Source of the DNA: Intestinibacillus sp. Marseille-P6563
GTDB lineage: Bacteria > Bacillota > Clostridia > Oscillospirales > Butyricicoccaceae
Assembly (NCBI RefSeq): GCF_900604335.1
Contig: NZ_UWOD01000003.1
Coordinates: forward strand, 1 to 64,000
Direction: 5' to 3'
Length of the DNA: 64,000 nucleotides
This document shows, in pieces, positions 1-9,267 of the stretch (its first letter is position 1; the number at the start of each line of letters is the position of its first letter). A program made the translations under genes and the position numbers. The notes beneath the pieces are model-generated. The model was not told the origin of the DNA. It did not search any database and worked only from the letters and a program-made list of their open reading frames with translations.

Positions 1-309
1 GGGCAACAGGGTAGTGTATCGGTGCAGAATCAAATCACTGGACGAGATCTGCTAGACCCTGCAGAAATCGGAAAAATTGATCGGACGGAGTGTATTGTAC
101 AAATCACTGGCTTGCCGCCATTCCGGTGCCCCAAATATGATTTGACAAAGCACAAACGATATAAGCTTACTGGTCTTGCAAACCCGGAATACATGTATGA
201 CATCGAAAAGGAGATATCTGAATTTCGGACACGAGGCAGCGAAAGCAGCGGTAGAAAATCCGAGGATAAACACCTGAAAGTTGATGTCAGCGAACTGATG
301 AATTTATAA
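1..309 (+). CDS. VirD4/TraG-type coupling protein, C-terminal end (partial)
   Basis: The frame is open from the first base, so only about the last 102 residues are present and the ATPase motifs lie outside the window. The segment CIVQITGLPPF followed by KYDLTKHKRYKLT resembles the C-terminus of TraG/VirD4 coupling ATPases of Tn1549/CTn-type elements, which bring the relaxase-DNA complex to the transfer channel at the membrane. It is followed by a terminator and then the Maff2/TrbL/PrgI/VirB4 genes, the usual order. The family call rests on the short tail and on context. Confidence 0.72.
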   Translation, partial: GQQGSVSVQNQITGRDLLDPAEIGKIDRTECIVQITGLPPFRCPKYDLTKHKRYKLTGLANPEYMYDIEKEISEFRTRGSESSGRKSEDKHLKVDVSELMNL

Positions 310-344
310 ATGGCTGTTTCCAATGGGAAATAGTAACGCCTAAT

Positions 345-377
345 GGGGCTTCACCAAAATGTGAAGCCCTATTTTTA
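345..377 (+). terminator. Rho-independent terminator after the coupling protein gene
   Basis: GGGCTTCAC (346-354) pairs with GTGAAGCCC (361-369) and is followed by a T-rich tract. It probably reduces read-through from the coupling protein gene into the Maff2 gene. Confidence 0.75.
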
Positions 378-409
378 AATTATTCATGAAAAGGAAGGTT
401 GTAGATACT

Positions 410-616
410 ATGAATGGTATGTTTACGCAGATTATGGGGTTGTTGCAGAAGGGTGTAACTGCCGTCGGTGCAATTATCGCAGTGTTTGGCGCAGTAAACT
501 TGGGCCGCTCGATCAAGGACTCCAATGGCCCTGGCATTGGCAGCGGCATCGCAGAAATCGTTGGTGGCGCTATTATTATTGCGGCCGCAGCCTTTATCAG
601 CAATGTAACACTGTAA
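410..616 (+). CDS. Maff2-like small membrane protein of the transfer operon
   Basis: A 68-residue, very hydrophobic protein with two likely membrane segments separated by a Gly/Asn-rich turn (SIKDSNGPGIGSGI). ATG 410 is chosen because AAGGAAGG lies 11 bases upstream; an in-frame ATG at 386 would place this site inside the gene. Maff2-family proteins sit between the coupling protein and the TrbL-like gene in clostridial conjugative transposons, as here, and may be small channel or pilin-like subunits (inference). It is too short for a firm family call by eye. Confidence 0.65.
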   Translation: MNGMFTQIMGLLQKGVTAVGAIIAVFGAVNLGRSIKDSNGPGIGSGIAEIVGGAIIIAAAAFISNVTL

Positions 617-650
617 AATAGTCCGACAAACAGGAAATAACACAGAAAAG

Positions 651-679
651 TATGGAGGGAGTTTTAGACTCCCTCCATA
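651..679 (+). promoter_or_regulatory. Intergenic hairpin ahead of the TrbL-like gene
   Basis: TATGGAGGGAGT (651-662) and ACTCCCTCCATA (668-679) form a perfect 12-bp stem directly followed by the ribosome site AAAAAGGAG of the next gene. There is no T-run, so it is more likely a processing or mRNA-stability element than a terminator. Confidence 0.6.
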
Positions 680-695
680 TAAAAAGGAGCGACGT

Positions 696-1538
696 ATGTT
701 TAAAGATGTCGTGAAAGATTTAATGGCCCTAATTTTAGAGGACATAAAAAATCTTTCGTTGGACAGCGGGCTGTTGGCCAGCATTACACGAGATGACGTA
801 TACTCGCAACTCTGGTCACAGGTTTCCGCATTGGCTGCCGGTGTTTTTCGCACACTCGCATTATCCGTTTTAGCTATATTTATGCTTATCGAATTTTTGG
901 AACTCAGCGATCGATTTTCTTCGAATCAGCTACCCGATCTTATGAAGCCGATTGGGATTTTGGTAGCTAAATTGGCACTGGCCATCACGATCATCAATCA
1001 GAGCACAAACATTTTACATGCAGTTTACGATGGTTTTTTGGATATATCGAAACAAATAACGATGACAAGTTCGCTGTCAGTAGCCACTGATTTATCAGCG
1101 TTTAATACCGCTGTTGATGATATGTCCCTGGGAACACAGGTAGTATGTATGCTAGTGCTGTTTATTGCAGTCCTGGGTACAAAAATCGCCTGGGCATTTA
1201 TTCAAATTTTAACCATTGGGCGATTTATTCAAATTTATATCTATGTTGCTGTGGCTCCGGCTCCGATAGCAACACTCCCAAATCGAGAGTGGAGCAGTAT
1301 AGGTAAAGGCTTTTTGAAAAGCTTTGTATCCATATGCTTGCAAGGATGTATTTTGGTGCTCATTCTATACTTTTTCCCAACCATCGCCTCTACGCTGGTT
1401 ACTGCCATCATACCGGATGGATCGGGAATAGGTGGTGTTCTGACTGCCTTTGCAAACATCTTTGTAATGCTGGGAGCTTTGCTTATGGGCTTAAAGGGCG
1501 CAAAAACAATGGCGGATAAAATTTGCGGAGTCATGTAA
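696..1538 (+). CDS. TrbL/VirB6-like conjugation membrane protein
   Basis: 280 residues with about six hydrophobic segments (around residues 48-68, 90-110, 150-175, 180-205, 215-240 and 245-270). An AAGGAG site precedes ATG 696. Its size, topology and place between Maff2 and PrgI match the polytopic VirB6/TrbL-like subunit of Gram-positive type IV secretion channels. No catalytic motif is expected. The assignment rests mainly on topology and synteny. Confidence 0.7.
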   Translation: MFKDVVKDLMALILEDIKNLSLDSGLLASITRDDVYSQLWSQVSALAAGVFRTLALSVLAIFMLIEFLELSDRFSSNQLPDLMKPIGILVAKLALAITIINQSTNILHAVYDGFLDISKQITMTSSLSVATDLSAFNTAVDDMSLGTQVVCMLVLFIAVLGTKIAWAFIQILTIGRFIQIYIYVAVAPAPIATLPNREWSSIGKGFLKSFVSICLQGCILVLILYFFPTIASTLVTAIIPDGSGIGGVLTAFANIFVMLGALLMGLKGAKTMADKICGVM

Positions 1539-1554
1539 AGGATGGTGAATAAAA

Positions 1555-2061
1555 TTGGCCCTATCGGTACATGTGCCGAAAGAGATAACTGACTACAAAG
1601 AACGCATTGTGGGAGATTTTTCGGGACGGCAGCTTATTTCGTTGGCTGCCACCGGAACAATACTTGGACTTTCCTACGTGATATTGGTAATGCTGCTCCA
1701 TGTATCCATGGACGTATATCCCTATTTGGCAGCGGTAATCTGCGTACCAGGCGTGGCTATCGGATTTTACCGTAAGGATAACATGCCCTGTGAGCAGTAT
1801 TTCAAATTGCTATGGCGGCATTATATGACAAACCAAAAATTATCGTGGTCGGTGGAATACGATTTCCCATTAACGGATGAGATTGAAAGCGAGGAAAAGC
1901 ATGTTCTTCAAAAGCGAAAGAAGCGGAAAAAAGACGAACCGGAAGTCCGCACAGAAAAGAAAAAAAGACCTAAAGCTGCAAGAAAAAGAATACAAAGAGA
2001 GATTAAAAAAGCTAAAAAAGAGTACAGAGCAGCTAAACGCGCAGCAAAAGCAAAAAATTAA
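1555..2061 (+). CDS. PrgI family conjugation membrane protein
   Basis: 168 residues starting at TTG with AAGGATGGTG upstream. The N-terminus (VPKEITDYKERIVGDFSGRQL) leads into two membrane segments (about residues 28-70), then GFYRKDNMPCEQYFKLLWRHY, typical of PrgI/TcpE-like proteins that partner VirB4. The last 55 residues are extremely Lys/Arg-rich and are encoded in the 161 bp that also encode the start of VirB4 in another frame, so this tail may be shaped by the overlap. It is probably an inner-membrane channel subunit. Confidence 0.78.
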   Translation: MALSVHVPKEITDYKERIVGDFSGRQLISLAATGTILGLSYVILVMLLHVSMDVYPYLAAVICVPGVAIGFYRKDNMPCEQYFKLLWRHYMTNQKLSWSVEYDFPLTDEIESEEKHVLQKRKKRKKDEPEVRTEKKKRPKAARKRIQREIKKAKKEYRAAKRAAKAKN

Positions 2062-4375
2062 AAAAGAAGCTGCGCCTAAAAGCACCACTCAGTATATTGG
2101 ATATCAAAAACTTTTTGAGGATGGTATCTGTCAGGTTTCGCCGGGGTATTATTCCAAAACAGTCCGTTTTTCGGATATCAATTATCAGACGGCCCGCGTC
2201 CAGGATCAGAAAGATATGTTTTCTCGGTATGTGGAAGCGCTTAATTTTGTCGATCCTACAATGCCCTTGCAGCTCACATTGGTGACGCGCAAAGTCGATG
2301 AGGAAGCATTCCGCGCTCAAATGTTTATGCCTATGGCTGGTGATCTGCTCGACAAATATCGAACAGAAATGAATGAAATGCTGGCATCAAAAATCAAAGA
2401 GGGCCAAAACTCCATCGTCCGTGAAAAATATTTCACGTATGCGACTGAGGCAGAGGACCTTGAGGATGCAACCAGCATTTTGGCGCGGTTTGAAACACAA
2501 TTTATCGGACTCTTTAAATCGCTGGGTGTGGATGATATGACATCCTTAACTGGCGAGGAACGTATCAATTTGCTTCGTTCCATAACGCGGCCGGATCAAA
2601 GAGATTATGTTTCCTTGGATGAGCTGGCACGAACGGGCTGGAATAGCCGGTCGTTTGTAGCTCCTACATCCTTGGATTTTTCGCATAAATACACCTTTGA
2701 GTTCGGCAATAAATATGGTCAGGTCTTGTACTTTGGTAATTTACCTGCGGATTTGTCCGACGAATTGCTGACTGCCCTTACAGATCTCCCAATCAATATG
2801 GTTATCAGCATCCACCTACGAAATATTTCGCAGGTGAAAGCTCTGAGCATGGTAGATACCAAAATTGCCATGATGGAGATGGAGAACACAAAGCGTGCGC
2901 AAAAGGGCATTCAGCAGGGGCTGCCGCCTGAAATGATGTATCTCCCCGAAACGAAACGAGCATTGGTGGAAGCACGTGAATTATCGCATGATTTACGCGA
3001 ACGGCAACAACGTTTTTTTGAAACAACGCCGCTGATATTTACCTATGCCGATACAGAAGAAGAACTGGCGAAAAATGTCTTTACGATCAAACAAACGGCT
3101 CAGGCCAAGACGGTAACAATCGAGAATATTGATTTTATGCAACGAGAGGCATTCAATTCAATTCTGCCGATTGGTAAAAATCATTTTGGTGCAGAACGCA
3201 CACGCCATCTCACCACGGTTGCTGCCGCGATTTTTGTGCCATTTACGACCCAGGAGCTGTACCAGCGAAATGGCACATATTGCGGTCTTAACTCGATCAG
3301 TCACAACCTGATCATGTTTAATCGCCTATCCTTGCCATCCCCGAATGGATTTATCTTGGGCAAGCCTGGCAGCGGCAAATCTTTTGCCGCAAAACGCGAG
3401 ATCATCAATGTCCTCCTTAATGATCCCAATGCCGATGTCCTGATTATCGATCCAGAAAGAGAATACACCAACCTAGCACAAGGATTTGATGGAGAGGTTA
3501 TCCATATTTCAGCTGACAGTAATAATCACCTAAATCCAATGGACATTTCCGAAAATTATGCGGATGATGGTGATCCCATTCAGTTGAAATCGGAATTTAT
3601 TTTGTCCCTGTGTGATTTGTTATCTGGTGGATTACAGCCTGGGCAAAATTCGATCATTGACCGAGTGATTCTTCACTGCTATGAAAAACATTTCTCGCGG
3701 AAAAACGGTACAGTTCCAACTCTGAACGATTTCTATGACATTTTGAAAGAGCAGCCTGAAGAACTCGCTCAGAGCCTGGCATTGTCCTTGGAGCTTTATA
3801 TTAAAGGCAATTTGTCCGTATTTGCCCATCATACAAACGTAGATACTCATAAGCGATTCATCATTTATGATATCCGTGATTTGGGCAAGCAATTACGCAC
3901 ATTAGGTATGCTGATTGTACTGGATCAGATCTGGAATCGTGTAACCCAGAACCGTGCTATCGGTAAACACACCTATATCTACATTGATGAGATTCAGCTG
4001 CTCGTTACAAACGCATACAGTTCGAACTACTTCTTCGAGCTTTGGTCTCGTAGCCGCAAATGGGGTGCTGTACCGACTGGAATTACGCAAAATGTCGAAA
4101 CATTGCTGCTGTCCGATGAGGCACGACGTATGCTATCGAACTGCGACTACATCATGATGCTCAACCAGTCCGCAAATGATCGGGTCCCGCTGGCTGAATT
4201 GTTAAATATTTCGCCACGGCAGCTCAATTACGTGACTAATGCAGAGCCGGGCAGCGGCCTATTATTCGCCGGAAAATCCATCATTGCATTTACGGATAAA
4301 TTCCCGAAAGACACTGAGCTGTACAAAATGATCACGACCAAATTGGAAGAAGTAGTGGCGCAAGACCCCAATTAA
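1901..4375 (+). CDS. virB4: VirB4/TraE-type conjugation ATPase
   Basis: 824 residues from ATG 1901 (GAGG site 8 bases upstream; an in-frame ATG at 1877 is the alternative). Walker A is GKPGSGKS (about residues 488-495) and Walker B is TYIYIDE (about residues 692-698). A lysine-rich N-terminus is followed by the usual VirB4 region. It powers assembly of the type IV secretion channel and substrate transport at the cytoplasmic membrane. The gene begins inside prgI, so the two are probably translationally coupled; the next gene starts 12 bases after the stop. Confidence 0.93.
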   Translation: MFFKSERSGKKTNRKSAQKRKKDLKLQEKEYKERLKKLKKSTEQLNAQQKQKIKKEAAPKSTTQYIGYQKLFEDGICQVSPGYYSKTVRFSDINYQTARVQDQKDMFSRYVEALNFVDPTMPLQLTLVTRKVDEEAFRAQMFMPMAGDLLDKYRTEMNEMLASKIKEGQNSIVREKYFTYATEAEDLEDATSILARFETQFIGLFKSLGVDDMTSLTGEERINLLRSITRPDQRDYVSLDELARTGWNSRSFVAPTSLDFSHKYTFEFGNKYGQVLYFGNLPADLSDELLTALTDLPINMVISIHLRNISQVKALSMVDTKIAMMEMENTKRAQKGIQQGLPPEMMYLPETKRALVEARELSHDLRERQQRFFETTPLIFTYADTEEELAKNVFTIKQTAQAKTVTIENIDFMQREAFNSILPIGKNHFGAERTRHLTTVAAAIFVPFTTQELYQRNGTYCGLNSISHNLIMFNRLSLPSPNGFILGKPGSGKSFAAKREIINVLLNDPNADVLIIDPEREYTNLAQGFDGEVIHISADSNNHLNPMDISENYADDGDPIQLKSEFILSLCDLLSGGLQPGQNSIIDRVILHCYEKHFSRKNGTVPTLNDFYDILKEQPEELAQSLALSLELYIKGNLSVFAHHTNVDTHKRFIIYDIRDLGKQLRTLGMLIVLDQIWNRVTQNRAIGKHTYIYIDEIQLLVTNAYSSNYFFELWSRSRKWGAVPTGITQNVETLLLSDEARRMLSNCDYIMMLNQSANDRVPLAELLNISPRQLNYVTNAEPGSGLLFAGKSIIAFTDKFPKDTELYKMITTKLEEVVAQDPN

Positions 4376-4387
4376 GGAGAGTTCAAA

Positions 4388-7300
4388 ATGTCATCTGAAA
4401 TTCGCGTTACAGGCCACATTGAGGATACAGGCGTGAAAAGCAGCGATGAAATTGCGGCAGAAAAAGTAGCAGCATCCAGTGAATTGTATCGTGAAAGCGC
4501 ACAGGAGATGAAATGCGATGATATGATTCGAGTCACTGGTAGCGAATCTATGGTGCGATCTTCGATCAGCGATCCAATCAGCGATATTCACTGCCAGCAA
4601 TATGATGAGTACGCTATTCAGCATGAAGGCTACTCAGATCATTCAGTATTTCCTTCCTCGGGCATGTCATCGACCTCTTCTTCTCCTGTACCGAATGCAC
4701 CAGGATCTCGGTATAATGCGGTGGGTCTGCCTCTGCGAGAAAATCCAGGTGCTATATCCTCCAATAGCATTTCATCTGCGCCATCATCCCAATATCCAAT
4801 TCGCAGGTTTACCAAATCCCATCAGAAATACACTCCCGTTACACAATATCATGTTTCCGATATTTCCGAACCCACACCCAGAATTGAGTTACCGGCTGCA
4901 TACAGATTGAATCCACGATCCCGATCGAGATACACTGTGCCAAATACCTTTGTCGGTAGCCGATCGAAGCAATCGGAAGAAACGATGTCTTCCATATCTA
5001 CGGATATGGTGCGCAGCACTGAAACGATAGGTCAGGAGTTCCTTTATACGGCTCAAGATCATCTGAGTCCTCAAATCCATACATATGATGATTTTTCCAG
5101 ATCAAAAATTGCCACACCCTCGGCTATTTGGGGGTCCGCGGTTGGTGTTCAGTCATCCATCGATGTGATACATGCTCAGGGTAGCAGCCCAGAACCAGAG
5201 AATAGATCTACGGAGCCAGATCTGGGACAAGGGCCTACCCAATGTATTATAGATCGATCATCATCTATCATCCGGCGGACATATGGCGCTCAACGATACC
5301 AGAAGAAACAGCAGAAAGTATTGCAAAAAAAATTGCACGAATCATCGTCTTTTGATGAGAAGCGATCGGGTTATTCAAAAAAAATTACCAGTGCGAATGC
5401 AGGAGAAGCTGGCAGAGTGGCAACCGTAGCTGGAGCAACGGCAGCTACGGTTGCCGTTGCTGAAAATAAGCTCATTCAGCACCAAACCCATCATCACATG
5501 ATGGCGGATCTCGCTGCTGACTACATTCGAGATATCGATGATCCGTATGCTGATAACATCGCTATGCAGGGCGTTATATCGGCGAAGCAGACTGCAATGA
5601 AAGCCTATACCGCAACAAAGTATACGAAAAAATTTGCTTATGCTGCATCTCGGACAGCCCATTCTATGGTTCGGCGCGGGGAAAAGGTTGTGCGGTATCT
5701 CAAAGAGATGTTTTCCAGCGTAGCAGGCATATCAGCAAAGGCCGCAGCAGTTTTCCCGATTATCGTTATTGCAATTGCCATCTTAATAATTGTATCTGCG
5801 ATCTCATCTATTGTGCCAACAATTTCGCTGAAAACGGATACGACAAAACTGACAGAACTATACGCCTATTGTACCGAGTTAGATGCAAAATTTTCGGAGG
5901 CCGTGAGTGAGCAGTTAAATCGAACTGGATTTGATCGCATTGACTTTTACGAAAATGGTGCACGCAGCAATGGTTCATCCATTTGGGCAGTCGAAACAGA
6001 TTTGGATATGCTGCTGGCATATTATGATGCGATGTTTGAAGATTATAGCTCCAATTCGGCGTTTCAAAGTGTGAAAGATTACAGCAAAGAACTATGGAAT
6101 GATTTGTATACGCTATCCATCAGTACGCACACCGAACGCCACACATCACATCATTCTGACGGCAGCACGAGCCATTATACAGTCTATGTCCTGGATATCT
6201 ATGTTGATACGCAATCTCTATCGCAGTTGGCTGCAACCAATGCGAAGCCAGAAGGTAGCGAAGATATCGCATACGATAATGTATTTGACACCCCATTTGG
6301 ATACCTGACGGATTCTCAGCAGGATACATTTGATGCGTTAGCGGAAATCGGGACATTTACTGCATTGGAGGAAATAGCCAATCCTTTTGTAGCTCCGGAT
6401 AGCGATGACGAAGTTTCCTGGACCGTTGGGCGGCGATACGGATACTATTTAAATCTTTTGACAGGTGAATATCATCCCCAGTTTAACCATGGACTATATC
6501 TAAATTCTCCGAATCCGACTGGATCAGCCGTATATGCGGGTTTTGCAGGACAAGCTACGGTGACGGACGATACAGTAACAATCAAATCCGGCAACCGAGA
6601 AGTTACCTACGGGAACTTGACTTCGATTGTGGTGTCGTCTGGATATGTTGAAAGTGGTACACGACTGGGAGATGTCGGTAGCAATAGCCCGATATCCACT
6701 ACCGCCCTGTATATGGAATATACTCGAAATGGTAAGGAAATTAACCCCCGTTTTGTAGTTGGCGGCTGCTCGTCGAGTTTTAGTAGCGTTGGTAATGGTG
6801 ATATTGTCGCCGTTGCGCTTTCCCAGGTTGGAACCACTGAAACGCCGGTCAATCAGGTTATGTACAATGACTGGTACTATGGACACCATGTTTCTGGCAG
6901 CAGCTATGCGTGGTGCGCAGTATTTGTATCCTGGTGTGCCGATCAGTGTGGCTATATTGATGCTGGTATCATCCCGAAGCAAGCTGGATGTGACCAAGTA
7001 AAGGATTGGTTTGCGGCCAGAGGACAATTCCATTGGCGTAGTTCAGGCTATCGCCCCAAGGCGGGTGACTTGATCCTCTACGGTACACCAAGTGACATGA
7101 CCCATATTGGTATCGTTGTATCGTCAGACGATTCCAAAGTCTATACCGTCGAAGGAAACACCAGTAAGGGTGGCGGCCTAAATCCCAATGGTGGCGGCGT
7201 TTGGACAAAATCTTATGCGTTGTCAAGCTCGTATATCCAGGGGTATTGCACACCGGCATATCCTGCAACCGGCAATAATGGTGGAGCTCCACCGGCTGGT

Positions 7301-7594
7301 GCTCAAAAATTGGGCACATTTAAGATCACTCATTACTGTCCTGGCGCATGCTGCAACGGGCAATGGTCCAATGTAACTGCCACTGGTGCCGTTCCGACGC
7401 CTGGCGTGACGATTGCAGTCGATCCCACTGTTATTCCGCTCAATAGCAAAGTCTACATTGAGGGATACGGAACCCTATCTGCGCAAGATACCGGTGGCGC
7501 AATCAAAGGAAATCGCATTGATGTGCTGGTAGCCACCCATGCAGAGGCAAATAGATTAGGCGTGGTATACCGTGATGTCTACATTGTTCACTAA
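4388..7594 (+). CDS. Bifunctional cell-wall hydrolase: membrane anchor, CHAP and 3D domains
   Basis: 1068 residues with an AAGGAGAG site. Residues 1-370 are Ser/Pro-rich and low in complexity. A single membrane segment lies at about 452-476. A CHAP amidase/endopeptidase domain spans about 805-945, with candidate catalytic Cys843 in SYAWCAVFVSWC and His906 in DMTHIGIV. The C-terminal 90 residues form a 3D/double-psi barrel domain (IAVDPTVIPLNSKVYIEGYG and AQDTGGAIKGNRIDV) related to lytic transglycosylase-type domains. By family knowledge this is the VirB1-like enzyme that opens peptidoglycan for the transfer channel, with the catalytic part outside the cell. The long N-terminal region is of unknown use. 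Confidence 0.85.
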   Translation: MSSEIRVTGHIEDTGVKSSDEIAAEKVAASSELYRESAQEMKCDDMIRVTGSESMVRSSISDPISDIHCQQYDEYAIQHEGYSDHSVFPSSGMSSTSSSPVPNAPGSRYNAVGLPLRENPGAISSNSISSAPSSQYPIRRFTKSHQKYTPVTQYHVSDISEPTPRIELPAAYRLNPRSRSRYTVPNTFVGSRSKQSEETMSSISTDMVRSTETIGQEFLYTAQDHLSPQIHTYDDFSRSKIATPSAIWGSAVGVQSSIDVIHAQGSSPEPENRSTEPDLGQGPTQCIIDRSSSIIRRTYGAQRYQKKQQKVLQKKLHESSSFDEKRSGYSKKITSANAGEAGRVATVAGATAATVAVAENKLIQHQTHHHMMADLAADYIRDIDDPYADNIAMQGVISAKQTAMKAYTATKYTKKFAYAASRTAHSMVRRGEKVVRYLKEMFSSVAGISAKAAAVFPIIVIAIAILIIVSAISSIVPTISLKTDTTKLTELYAYCTELDAKFSEAVSEQLNRTGFDRIDFYENGARSNGSSIWAVETDLDMLLAYYDAMFEDYSSNSAFQSVKDYSKELWNDLYTLSISTHTERHTSHHSDGSTSHYTVYVLDIYVDTQSLSQLAATNAKPEGSEDIAYDNVFDTPFGYLTDSQQDTFDALAEIGTFTALEEIANPFVAPDSDDEVSWTVGRRYGYYLNLLTGEYHPQFNHGLYLNSPNPTGSAVYAGFAGQATVTDDTVTIKSGNREVTYGNLTSIVVSSGYVESGTRLGDVGSNSPISTTALYMEYTRNGKEINPRFVVGGCSSSFSSVGNGDIVAVALSQVGTTETPVNQVMYNDWYYGHHVSGSSYAWCAVFVSWCADQCGYIDAGIIPKQAGCDQVKDWFAARGQFHWRSSGYRPKAGDLILYGTPSDMTHIGIVVSSDDSKVYTVEGNTSKGGGLNPNGGGVWTKSYALSSSYIQGYCTPAYPATGNNGGAPPAGAQKLGTFKITHYCPGACCNGQWSNVTATGAVPTPGVTIAVDPTVIPLNSKVYIEGYGTLSAQDTGGAIKGNRIDVLVATHAEANRLGVVYRDVYIVH

Positions 7595-7615
7595 TTTTAA
7601 AGGAGGAACAGATGA

Positions 7616-7939
7616 ATGACCCCAGAACAAATCCGTAAAATTCTGCTACGTTGTGGCGCTGAAGAACGCAAGAATAATGTTCATCATCGCATCTATTTAA
7701 ACATTTTGTCTTTCGTTGATTTAATCGGTATTAACGGTATCGAAATCAAATCTCCCAAGGGGGCCGGACCGATCTGTCTCTGCAAAATCGATAATGAAAT
7801 TCTCTCTTGTTCCGGTGATGAAATAAAACATGCGCTGGATGAAGGCACTTATTTTGATCTTCGGGTAGGACATTTTTGTTCTCCATCTCAACGTGTGATA
7901 GATCTGCTGGAAGATACCATCGCACACTTGAAAGGGTGA
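7616..7939 (+). CDS. Hypothetical transfer-operon protein (107 aa)
   Basis: A 107-residue soluble protein with an ideal AAAGGAGGAA site 7 bases before ATG 7616 (ATG 7612 opens only a short frame). No family recognised. Its stop overlaps the next start (TGATG), so it is probably translationally coupled to the membrane-anchored protein downstream. Membership of the transfer operon is the only functional clue. Confidence 0.7.
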   Translation: MTPEQIRKILLRCGAEERKNNVHHRIYLNILSFVDLIGINGIEIKSPKGAGPICLCKIDNEILSCSGDEIKHALDEGTYFDLRVGHFCSPSQRVIDLLEDTIAHLKG

Positions 7940-9018
7940 TGACATTGAAAAAACGGAGAATCTTATTCGCGGTAATTACCGCACTGCTCATTGTCGCTAT
8001 TTCTGTCGTTATCGTATTGAGCCGCACGCCAAAAGAATCTATCCATGTCCCCAATATACTGGGGGCATGGTACAGCACTGATGGTACAGACGAAACCATT
8101 ATGTTCTATGACGATTATGATTGCGTCAGTTCGCTGGCTGATACGGAATGGTCTTATACCATTTTAGATAGTGAGCATGTTGAGATCACTAAAGATGATA
8201 AAACATCTACTACATTCCAAATCATCCTGGATGATGATACTGAGAAGGCTGTACGGTTAACAAGTGGCGACCAGTCATATATTCGCGATCCGGATCAAGC
8301 CGCAGCCGAAGCAAAGGAAACTGGCAGTGAAAGTTACGCAGAATATAATATCGAAATAGCATTACCCAAAATTCTGCAAGCCGATGTTTGGACATTGGAC
8401 GGCGGGCAAAATAATGAAACCCTCCAATTTGAACCAGATCGTGTGCATTTGACATGGAATACTGGCAATACAACGCATTCCCGCAGCTGGGCATGGACAT
8501 ATCTTGATATTTTTGCCGATCAAGATGTAGACAAACCGATATCTATCAAAATGCAGCTTACATCGCTCGAATCAGATGCACAATCGACAGATATGCTGTA
8601 TCTTTACACAAACGATTCTGAAAACGGATTTCGTTTTGAATCCACGTTATTTTCGGATACTACGGATACAGTGCAGTGCTGGACACAAGCTGCATCTGAG
8701 CAAACATTGACAGCGGCAGATGATAGCAACCAGGAAGGTGAAAACGTGATTATCGCTGGCTCTGGTGGTGCAGGGGCGCCGACCACTTACTCCGATTCCT
8801 ATGATGTGGCGGCTGATGATCCGTTTTCAGAATCATTCGTTGAGCCGAAACCAGGCGACATTGATCCCGAAACCGGGAAAAAGATCAAAACATATGTCCG
8901 TATGGTTTCGGGTGATACCTGCACAATTACGATTGTCTATGATGACGATACATCGTCTACGCAAACAATCGAAAAACAGGTGAATGTAGACCGACAAAAA
9001 GTTGATATCAGCTATTAA
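7939..9018 (+). CDS. Membrane-anchored extracytoplasmic protein of the transfer operon
   Basis: 359 residues beginning MTLKKRRILFAVITAL, with one N-terminal membrane segment (about residues 8-28) and no lipobox seen. The rest is acidic and Thr/Ser/Asp-rich, and should lie outside the membrane. ATG 7939 overlaps the preceding stop. The region 300-359 (PGDIDPETGKKIKTYVRM) appears beta-rich. Family not recognised; position suggests an accessory channel or surface component. Confidence 0.65.
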   Translation: MTLKKRRILFAVITALLIVAISVVIVLSRTPKESIHVPNILGAWYSTDGTDETIMFYDDYDCVSSLADTEWSYTILDSEHVEITKDDKTSTTFQIILDDDTEKAVRLTSGDQSYIRDPDQAAAEAKETGSESYAEYNIEIALPKILQADVWTLDGGQNNETLQFEPDRVHLTWNTGNTTHSRSWAWTYLDIFADQDVDKPISIKMQLTSLESDAQSTDMLYLYTNDSENGFRFESTLFSDTTDTVQCWTQAASEQTLTAADDSNQEGENVIIAGSGGAGAPTTYSDSYDVAADDPFSESFVEPKPGDIDPETGKKIKTYVRMVSGDTCTITIVYDDDTSSTQTIEKQVNVDRQKVDISY

Positions 9019-9027
9019 GGAGAAAAC

Positions 9028-9267
9028 ATGACTACAAAAGAGAAAATTGCTGATCGTAAGGCAAAAATTCAGGCATGTGATGCCAGGATTGATGTACTCG
9101 AAAAAAAGAAAGCAGCTCTTCAGAAGGAAGTGGATGCTCTGCAAAATGCGGAAATCAAAAACCTCATGCAAAGCATTGATCTACCGTTTGAGGATATTTG
9201 TTCCTTTTTGCAAAGCTTATCGGAAACTCCGCCAAAAGCTGGCCAAAAAGAAGGGGAATCAATATGA
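9028..9267 (+). CDS. DUF4315 family small coiled-coil protein
   Basis: 79 residues after AAGGAGAAAAC. Residues 3-45 form a clear heptad coiled coil (KIADRKAKIQACDARIDVLEK), then IKNLMQSIDLPFEDICSFLQ. This matches the compact DUF4315 proteins that sit just upstream of topoisomerase III or membrane genes in clostridial conjugative transposons. Its stop overlaps the topB start (ATGA). Function unknown. Confidence 0.72.
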   Translation: MTTKEKIADRKAKIQACDARIDVLEKKKAALQKEVDALQNAEIKNLMQSIDLPFEDICSFLQSLSETPPKAGQKEGESI

